Shown in pieces: positions 4,038 to 8,801 of a DNA stretch of 8,801 bases. Position 1 is the first letter of the stretch, and every line of letters starts with the position of its first letter. The notes under the pieces are model-generated. The model did no database searches, was not told where the DNA came from, and saw only the letters and a list, made by a program, of their open reading frames with translations. Both the position numbers and the translations under genes were made by a program. The DNA is from JBFFXF01 sp041569895 (lineage in GTDB: Bacteria; Planctomycetota; UBA8108; JACQVS01): NCBI GenBank assembly GCA_041569895.1, contig JBFFXF010000294.1, positions 1-8,801 of the forward strand. Direction: 5' to 3'.

Positions 4038-5282
4038 ATGTATCGCTGTCTCGTCGTCACGCTGGGCCGAGACGCTCCGGGCGTCAACGCGGCAATTCGC
4101 GCAGTCACACGCATCGCCGGCAAGCGGAAGAACTGGAAGGTCTACGGCGCGCGTCGCGGCTTTCCCGGGATCCTCAACAAGAATATCCGGGAGCTCGGTG
4201 GAAGCGACGTGCGTTTCATCCTCGACAAGGGCGGCTCGATGCTCGGCTCGACGGTGGTGCCGATCGGGCTCGACGACGTCGCGACGCTGAAGAGAATCGG
4301 CGGCTTCCTCCAGGAGTTCGATCTCGTCGTCGCCATCGGAGGGCTGGGGAGCTTCTCCGTTCTCAATCAGGTCTACAACGAGATGAACATGGGGGTGACC
4401 ACCACTCTTTTCGTCCCGGCGTCGATCGAGAACGAGTTCTACCTCGCGGGCTCCGCGTCGGACGGCATCCACGCCGAGTCGATCGGCGCGGACACCGCGG
4501 CGAACACCGGGGTCTCGATCATCGACCGGCTGCGTGACCAGTCGTACCTCAACCGCACGGTCTTCCTCGTTCAGACTGTCGGCGCCAAGAGCAACTTCCT
4601 GCCCTTGACCATCGGACTTTCCTGTGGCGCGCACCGGATGTACCTGCCGGAGTTCCCGCGTCTGTCGAAGGAGCAGGTCGAGGAGATCCAGTCGATGTGC
4701 GGCGACAACTTCATCCCGAGCCGCGTCGACGTCAAGGAGATCGTCGAATGGGTCAAGGGACTCTTCGCGGCCAAGAGGAGCTACGCGCTCGTGGTCATTC
4801 CCTCGAACGTGCAGACGATCGAGATCGGCGCCGCCGGCGACGGGAACGGCGACTATGAGCAGATGGTGCGCTCGCTGGTGATGTCGGACTTCTCGCTGCT
4901 GCGTCTGGTCGACGACCTGCAGGTGCACTTCTCCGACAACATCGGCGTTCAGATCCGCTCCGTGATCCTCGACGACCTGCAGCGCGGCGGCGCGCCGTCG
5001 ATGAAGGACCGCCTCCTCGGCACGCTCTACGGCGAGGCGGCGCTCGAGGAGTACCTCGAGATCCTCAACGCGCAGGACTCCGACCGGCACGCCAACCTCA
5101 GCCTGCTGGCCGTGCAGGACGTCTACCGCGGCACGTGGGACAGCTACCCGCGCGAGTCGGTGGTGCCGCTCTTCAAGGCGAAGGACGCCGTGCCGGGTGG
5201 ACTCGACCCGGTGCCGTTCTACCGCCAGAGCGCCGGCCTGCTCTCGGGCTTCCGCAAGCTCGCGGCGCTCGACGATCTCTGA
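4038..5282 (+). CDS. Phosphofructokinase-family protein with degenerate catalytic site
   Basis: This 414-residue protein has the phosphofructokinase fold signatures in order: GRDAPGVNAAIRAV (10-23), GGLGS (101-105), PASIENE (127-133), IDRLRD (162-167), LPEFP (203-207) and LQRGGAPSMKDR (314-325). Against Escherichia coli PfkA (standard numbering), donor and catalytic residues are changed: Gly12 to Arg11, Arg72 to Val73, Asp103 to Leu103, catalytic Asp127 to Glu131, Asp129 to Glu133 and Arg171 to Ala/Lys in VGAK (181-184). Fructose-6-phosphate residues are mostly kept: Arg162 as Arg173, Glu222 as Glu205, Arg243 as Arg307 and Arg252 as Arg316, with His249 changed to Asp313. It is likely a sugar-phosphate-binding protein with little or no kinase activity, perhaps regulatory. 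Active PPi-type enzymes differ at these loops too, but normally keep the Asp residues. The ATG follows AGGGAGGA at 5 nt. A palindrome covers its promoter. Confidence 0.85.
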   Translation: MYRCLVVTLGRDAPGVNAAIRAVTRIAGKRKNWKVYGARRGFPGILNKNIRELGGSDVRFILDKGGSMLGSTVVPIGLDDVATLKRIGGFLQEFDLVVAIGGLGSFSVLNQVYNEMNMGVTTTLFVPASIENEFYLAGSASDGIHAESIGADTAANTGVSIIDRLRDQSYLNRTVFLVQTVGAKSNFLPLTIGLSCGAHRMYLPEFPRLSKEQVEEIQSMCGDNFIPSRVDVKEIVEWVKGLFAAKRSYALVVIPSNVQTIEIGAAGDGNGDYEQMVRSLVMSDFSLLRLVDDLQVHFSDNIGVQIRSVILDDLQRGGAPSMKDRLLGTLYGEAALEEYLEILNAQDSDRHANLSLLAVQDVYRGTWDSYPRESVVPLFKAKDAVPGGLDPVPFYRQSAGLLSGFRKLAALDDL

Positions 5283-5298
5283 TCGACGGCGCCGGGCG

Positions 5299-5338
5299 GC
5301 CGGGAGATGACTCGATCCGTCGCAGGATTACTCCCGGC
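5299..5338. terminator. Inverted repeat between convergent genes, weak bidirectional terminator
   Basis: GCCGGGAG (5299-5306) and CTCCCGGC (5331-5338) are perfect 8-bp complements with a 24-nt loop. They lie in the 45-bp gap between two converging genes and overlap the last codons of the leftward one. There is no U-tract, and the loop is long, so evidence for termination is positional only. Confidence 0.25.
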
Positions 5339-7205
5339 GCGGCATCGAGACACGGCCGACGAGGATGCGCGGCTGGCTTCCCGCGACCGCCTCGAGCTTC
5401 AGGAGGACGTCGCGGCCGGGCGGCACGTCGCGCGAGACGCTCCAGTCGGTGACGGTCTGACGTGGCAGCGTCAGCGTCAGCTCCTTGACGTCCTCGACGA
5501 CGTCGCTGCCGCTCGAGTAGGAGCCGCCCGGGCGCGTTCGGCCCTCCGCCGACACCGCGCCGATCGTCGGCACGCGAGCCGTGAGGTCTCGCGTGCCCAG
5601 CGAGCGCACGTCGTCGCCGTAGAGGAGCAGCCGGGCGCGCCCATCGCGGCCGGGATCGATCCGGTAGCGGAAGTCGACGCCCTCGCCGAAGGTGGCGCTG
5701 ACCGGGTCGGACATCTGGATGATGGCGAAGCCGGTACCGCCGGAGACCTCCTCGACACCGACAATGGCGCCGCGGACGACGGTCTGACGGACGCAGTTCA
5801 CCTCGCCCGCGAGTCCGGCCAGCTGGAGGCGGAGCTGCGACGCGTCGGCGGGCAGCACGCTCTCCCAGTCGGACGGCAGCACGCCGTCGGGATCGACACG
5901 CTTGCGGAGCGCGACGAACGCCGTGCGGGGCAGCGTCACGAGGCGCAGGTCGAGCCTCACCGGGCTCACGCGACGCGCGAACTCCTCCTGCAAGAAGCGC
6001 GCGGCGCGATCGTGCTCGGCCGGGGACCCGGCGAGGAACCAGCGGGAGTGATGGAACGCCAGATCGCGCTGACCCTCGAATTGGAAGCCGAATCGCTCGA
6101 GCATGCGCTCATGGAGCGCGTCGGCGTCGTACCTCTTCCATCCGAAGGACTCCGCCAGCTCGATCCTCGGCAACGGCCAGGCTCGCACCGCCGCCGACCG
6201 CAGCAGCGCCGATCCGTCGTGGACGCGGACGACGCCATCCCCGGGCGCGGGCGCCGCCGCCGCGACCCGGGTCGAGACGCGGAGCACCGCGACCCGTCCA
6301 TCGCCCGTGCCCTCGTCGCCGTCGATGCTTCCCGCCAGCACGACGTCGCCCGGCGCGGCGAGCACGGTGGTCGAGAAGAGCATCTCCGAGAGCACCGGCA
6401 GCTGGAGGTCGCTGAGCAGCCGGCCGATGCTCTTGGTCACCGACGAGACCTCGCGGAGCCCGATCGAGAGGTCGATCACGACGCGTGAGCCGCCCGGCTC
6501 GAACACGGGACGGAGCTCGACGCGCGTCCCCCCGTTGAGCGTCGAGATCACCGGGTTCGACACCGGGATGACGCCGGTCTGATTGATCTCGTGATCCGAG
6601 AGCAGCGCGTGGATCGTGCCCGAATCGGTCGCCACGCGCTGGCCGCTCCGCGCCGAGAGGCTGTGGAGCTCGGCGTCCTCGGCCTCGAGCACGCGCTCGA
6701 ACTCGGCGGCTGTCAGACCGGACGAGCGCCACGCCGGCGCCAGCCCGTCGAGCGTCGCCGGTTCGACGAGCAGACACTCGACGTCGATCCGTCGCGTGGC
6801 GATCGACTCGAGATAGCCGAGCATCGCGCCGAGCTGCTCGTGCACGGCGGGCGTCGCGCTCACCGACAGCACGCCATGCTCGAGGTGCAGGCGCTCGGCG
6901 TGCTCATCCGCGACACCGGCGTCGATCACCAGCTGGTAGACGAGCTCCTCGAGCTGGTCATCGTCGACGAACGGCCACGCGACGAATTCGTCCGCGCCGG
7001 TGCCGAAGGCGGGACCCTCACCGCGTTGCGACCGGAACCGCACGTCACCGGCGGGCTGGAGGACAAAGTCATCGTGGGACGGATACTCGACGATCGCCTG
7101 CACGTCGTACTGGCGGACCTCGATATCCTGGCCCACCGCGGAGGTGAGCAGCAGCGCCGCCGCGATGATCGAGTGGACGCTCGCGTGAGTTGTGAGTCGG
7201 CTCAT
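5328..7205 (-). CDS. Exported protein with two tandem secretin-like halves
   Basis: The product is 625 residues, with a Sec-type leader (about 1-25: basic start, IIAAALLLTS core, SAVGQ). Residues ~27-310 look like a secretin N-domain (YDVQAIV at 33-39; VSATPAVHEQLGAMLGYLE at 115-133). A secretin-core-like beta segment follows (NGGTRVELRPVFEPGG, then LPVLSEMLFSTTVLAAPGDV, 225-288). Residues ~365-610 appear to repeat the plan: FLAGSPAEHDRAARFLQEEF (390-409) mirrors the N-domain and LTLPRQTVTDWSVSRDVPPG (578-597) mirrors the core. It lacks the glycine-gated lip and C-terminal features of true outer-membrane secretins, and no secretion-system genes are nearby. Function is unknown; I infer a periplasmic or envelope protein. 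The ATG at 7205 follows AGGAG at 7 nt. It lies 28 bp after the HEAT-repeat gene and is probably co-transcribed with it. The frame stays open upstream to 7679 but has no leader there. Confidence 0.7.
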   Translation of the reverse strand: MSRLTTHASVHSIIAAALLLTSAVGQDIEVRQYDVQAIVEYPSHDDFVLQPAGDVRFRSQRGEGPAFGTGADEFVAWPFVDDDQLEELVYQLVIDAGVADEHAERLHLEHGVLSVSATPAVHEQLGAMLGYLESIATRRIDVECLLVEPATLDGLAPAWRSSGLTAAEFERVLEAEDAELHSLSARSGQRVATDSGTIHALLSDHEINQTGVIPVSNPVISTLNGGTRVELRPVFEPGGSRVVIDLSIGLREVSSVTKSIGRLLSDLQLPVLSEMLFSTTVLAAPGDVVLAGSIDGDEGTGDGRVAVLRVSTRVAAAAPAPGDGVVRVHDGSALLRSAAVRAWPLPRIELAESFGWKRYDADALHERMLERFGFQFEGQRDLAFHHSRWFLAGSPAEHDRAARFLQEEFARRVSPVRLDLRLVTLPRTAFVALRKRVDPDGVLPSDWESVLPADASQLRLQLAGLAGEVNCVRQTVVRGAIVGVEEVSGGTGFAIIQMSDPVSATFGEGVDFRYRIDPGRDGRARLLLYGDDVRSLGTRDLTARVPTIGAVSAEGRTRPGGSYSSGSDVVEDVKELTLTLPRQTVTDWSVSRDVPPGRDVLLKLEAVAGSQPRILVGRVSMPRRE

Positions 7206-7233
7206 GTTTCGGCTCCTGGGCTGGATCCCAAAA

Positions 7234-8712
7234 TCAGGTCCTGTGCTGGATTTCGCAGAGCGGGGGAGGACGGTCCGCAGATTTGCGCAGATTACGCAGA
7301 TTGGGAACGGGGCCCGGTCTTCTGATCTCTGATCTGATCTCGGCCATCGGTCTCGGCCATCGGTCTCGGTCTCGGTCTCGGTCTCGGTCATCGGAATCGG
7401 AATCGGTCTCGGACTCCCAACCCGCACGCCCGGCCCCGACGTCGTCAACGAAACTGACCGCGATCGTTTTCGGGACCGGGTCCGGGTCCGGGACCACCGC
7501 TGCCAGCGACATCGCCGCACGACCATCGTCCCGGTCACGCAGGGAGCTCTCATCCAGCCACAGCCGCCACGCCGACGGTCTCGGGCCGAGGTCGCGTCTC
7601 GCGAGGCGCGCGAGGTAGCGCCGGGCGTCGCGAGCGAGTGCGGGATCCTCGAGCGCCCGGATGAGCGCCGCGGTCGCATCCGGCGTCCGCAGCTCCGCCA
7701 GGCCGCGCAGGAGCTCCGAGCGCGCCCGGGGGCCGGCGTCCTGCAGGAGCGTCTCGAGCTCGCGCGCCGCCTCGCCCGGGAGCGCCGCGCTGACCGCCGC
7801 GACGACCTCCGCCACCTGTCGTCCGCCGTCGATCGCGCGGCGCAGCTCGTCGAGCAACTCGGCCCGCTGGTGACGCAGCTCCGCGACGATGGCGCTTCGC
7901 CGCGACGAGATCTGCTCCATCAGCCCGCCGAGGGGACTCGAGGCGGCGCGCAGCGCGTCGACCAGCGTGCGCGTCGCCTCCGGACCGCCGATGCGCCCGA
8001 GCGCGATCACCGCGGCGTCGCCGACGGGGTCCGGTCTCATCGTCCACGCCCGCAGTGCGCGCACTGCACGGGGATCGCCGATGCGCCCGCACGCATCGAC
8101 GGTCACCGGATCCGGTCCGTAGGTCTCGAGGACGGCCTCGAGGACCGGCCACGCCGCCTCGCCCGCCGTCGCGTCGAGCGCTCGCACGAGTCGTTCGCGG
8201 CTTCCGGCGCGGAAAGCCGGTCCGCGAATCGCCCCGCGCAGCGCATCGATCTCGCGCGGTCGCGCATCGGCGAGCGCCTCGCCGACCATCTCGCGCAGCT
8301 CGTCGTCCCCGTGCTCGCGAAGCATCCACAGGACGCGGTTCGGCAGCGAGCCGGGACGCCGCTCGAAGCGCGCGCGCTTCTTCCTGGTCTCCGTGTCGCG
8401 GTCGCTCGACGTCGCGATCTCGACCCGCCGGCGCGGCTCCGCGTCCCGGTCCGTCGACGCCCCCGGCTCGTCCCGGGAGAGCTCGCCGTTCCCGGGCGCA
8501 GGCGGAGCGGTGGTCGTCGCCAGGATCGCGACGATCACGATGGCCGCCGCGGCGCCGAGCACCGACGACGCGGCGATCGCGAGCACCCGATGTCGCCGCC
8601 GCTCCAGGCGAGCCAGCGCGTCGCCGACCACTCGCCTCGCGGCCTCCGGCGCGGGCGCCGGCGCCCCCTCCCGGAGCAGCTCGTCGAGGTCTCGGTCTTC
8701 ACGCCCGCTCAT
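7234..8712 (-). CDS. Membrane-anchored HEAT-repeat protein with repeat-coded C-terminal tail
   Basis: The 492-residue product has a cytoplasmic N-terminus with a DLDELLREG motif and an Arg-rich stretch (1-42), and one transmembrane helix (about 43-66). A charged Ser/Asp/Arg linker (~75-120) leads to helical HEAT-type repeats in the exported part, clearest at VDACGRIGDPRAVRALRAW (205-223), IALGRIGGPEATRTLVDAL (236-254) and LLRGLAELRTPDATAALIRA (334-353). The fold ends around WRLWLDE (382-388). N-terminus plus single helix plus sensor-like domain resembles anti-sigma factors, but no zinc-finger motif is seen and any sigma-factor gene would lie beyond 8801. From about residue 407 the sequence is PDPDPVP, then SETDSDSDD and DRDRDRDRDR, then NLRNLRKSAD. 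All of this is coded by hexamer and CGCAGATT repeats and is unlikely to be folded. The ATG follows GGGAGG at 6 nt. The next gene starts 28 bp downstream. Confidence 0.72.
   Translation of the reverse strand: MSGREDRDLDELLREGAPAPAPEAARRVVGDALARLERRRHRVLAIAASSVLGAAAAIVIVAILATTTAPPAPGNGELSRDEPGASTDRDAEPRRRVEIATSSDRDTETRKKRARFERRPGSLPNRVLWMLREHGDDELREMVGEALADARPREIDALRGAIRGPAFRAGSRERLVRALDATAGEAAWPVLEAVLETYGPDPVTVDACGRIGDPRAVRALRAWTMRPDPVGDAAVIALGRIGGPEATRTLVDALRAASSPLGGLMEQISSRRSAIVAELRHQRAELLDELRRAIDGGRQVAEVVAAVSAALPGEAARELETLLQDAGPRARSELLRGLAELRTPDATAALIRALEDPALARDARRYLARLARRDLGPRPSAWRLWLDESSLRDRDDGRAAMSLAAVVPDPDPVPKTIAVSFVDDVGAGRAGWESETDSDSDDRDRDRDRDRWPRPMAEIRSEIRRPGPVPNLRNLRKSADRPPPLCEIQHRT
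7276..7302. repeat. Three CGCAGATT repeats at the end of the HEAT-repeat gene
   Basis: CGCAGATT occurs at 7276-7283, 7286-7293 and 7295-7302, spaced 10 and 9 nt. On the minus strand it reads as AATCTGCG repeats, coding NLRNLRKSAD at the end of the HEAT-repeat protein. I associate AATCTGCG-type tracts with intergenic repeats in several GC-rich and environmental bacterial genomes. Here they lie within ~30-70 bp of the ORF's stop codon. Confidence 0.7.
7340..7414. repeat. Hexanucleotide array 2, 12 TCGGNN units
   Basis: Twelve units run without gaps: nine 6-mers (mostly TCGGTC, also TCGGAA and TCGGAC) and three 7-mers (TCGGCCA at 7340 and 7353, TCGGTCA at 7384). The 75-nt total is divisible by three, so the leftward HEAT-repeat frame passes through it. 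It is coded there as an acidic SETDSDSDD segment followed by DRDRDRDRDR. The unit and the YCA-ending 7-mers match array 1 at 2108-2219. Confidence 0.9.
7471..7494. repeat. CGGGWC hexamers forming a G-quadruplex motif
   Basis: Four CGGG(A/T)C hexamers in a row give GGG at 7472, 7478, 7484 and 7490 with 3-nt loops on the plus strand, a canonical G3N3 quadruplex motif. The tract lies inside the leftward HEAT-repeat ORF, coding PDPDPVP, with the G-rich side on the template strand. Confidence 0.8.
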
Positions 8713-8740
8713 CGTCTGCCTCCCGATCGCGCCACCGTCC

Positions 8741-8801
8741 GTTCCCGTTCCCGTTCCCTTTCCCGTGTACCGTTCCCGTGGCCGTGGCCTTGACCGTGAC
8801 C
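8741..8801. repeat. Hexanucleotide array upstream of the HEAT-repeat gene
   Basis: Ten units reach the window edge: GTTCCC three times, TTTCCC, the 7-mer GTGTACC, GTTCCC, GTGGCC twice, TTGACC and GTGACC. The tract probably continues past 8801. It begins 28 nt upstream of the HEAT-repeat ATG at 8712. On the gene's coding strand the first four units give GGG runs with loops AAA, AAC and AAC (8764 down to 8744), another canonical G-quadruplex motif, in what should be the 5' leader or promoter. No promoter is visible between it and the ATG. Confidence 0.85.

Noticed and set aside
3723..5090. 455-codon minus-strand frame opposite the PFK-like gene
   Set aside because: It is antisense to a conserved family with clear motifs, is charged low-complexity sequence, and has no supported start.
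5307..6488. 393-codon plus-strand frame opposite the secretin-like gene
   Set aside because: The Arg/Ala/Gly/Asp-rich translation lacks a domain. The opposite strand has a leader peptide, a ribosome binding site and secretin-like patterns.
7206..7679. N-terminal extension of the secretin-like protein
   Set aside because: It overlaps the end of the HEAT-repeat gene and its arrays. The ATG at 7205 has AGGAG at 7 nt and opens directly into a Sec-type leader.
7870..8793. 307-codon plus-strand frame opposite the HEAT-repeat gene
   Set aside because: It is antisense to recognisable HEAT repeats and a transmembrane segment and ends in the hexamer tract. No family features.

Overview
The window is GC-rich (roughly two thirds G+C by eye) with bacterial gene structure: Shine-Dalgarno sequences, tight spacing, Sec-type leaders and a LexA/SOS promoter. 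The cupin type, the secretin-like exported protein, the membrane-anchored HEAT-repeat protein and the CGGNNN hexamer tracts are most reminiscent of Planctomycetota. Myxococcota or another deep-branching GC-rich group is possible. This placement is an inference from protein style, not from a marker gene.

Layout. Positions 1-335 hold no convincing gene and end in a near-perfect hairpin that probably terminates the leftward gamma-glutamyltransferase gene (336-1988, minus). Next comes a divergent intergenic region (1989-2294) filled largely by an 18-unit hexamer array. A rightward block follows: a small metal-binding cupin (2295-2714), then lexA (2910-3566) behind a promoter carrying two perfect CGAAC-N4-GTTCG SOS boxes. 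A 40-codon ORF with a strong ribosome binding site (3593-3715) starts 26 nt after lexA. After about 320 bp of noncoding DNA, a long inverted repeat overlaps a -10-like box in front of a phosphofructokinase-family gene (4038-5282). Its catalytic and phosphoryl-donor residues are lost, while its sugar-phosphate residues are largely kept.

Convergent to that gene is a leftward pair that looks like an operon. A membrane-anchored HEAT-repeat protein (7234-8712) is followed 28 bp later by a secreted protein with two tandem secretin-like halves (5328-7205). The HEAT protein has the layout of an anti-sigma-like or envelope scaffold protein. Its last 70-80 residues are written by repeat DNA.

The unifying oddity is a set of dispersed hexanucleotide tracts at gene boundaries (2071-2094, 2108-2219, 7340-7414, 7471-7494, 8741-8801). 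They are mostly 6-mers with occasional 7- or 8-mers, and two of them contain canonical G3N3 G-quadruplex motifs. The window shows no tRNA, rRNA, CRISPR array, transposase or phage gene. The best candidates for new biology are the pseudoenzyme-like PFK with its palindromic operator, the lexA-linked small ORF, the duplicated secretin-like protein and the hexamer/G-quadruplex tracts.
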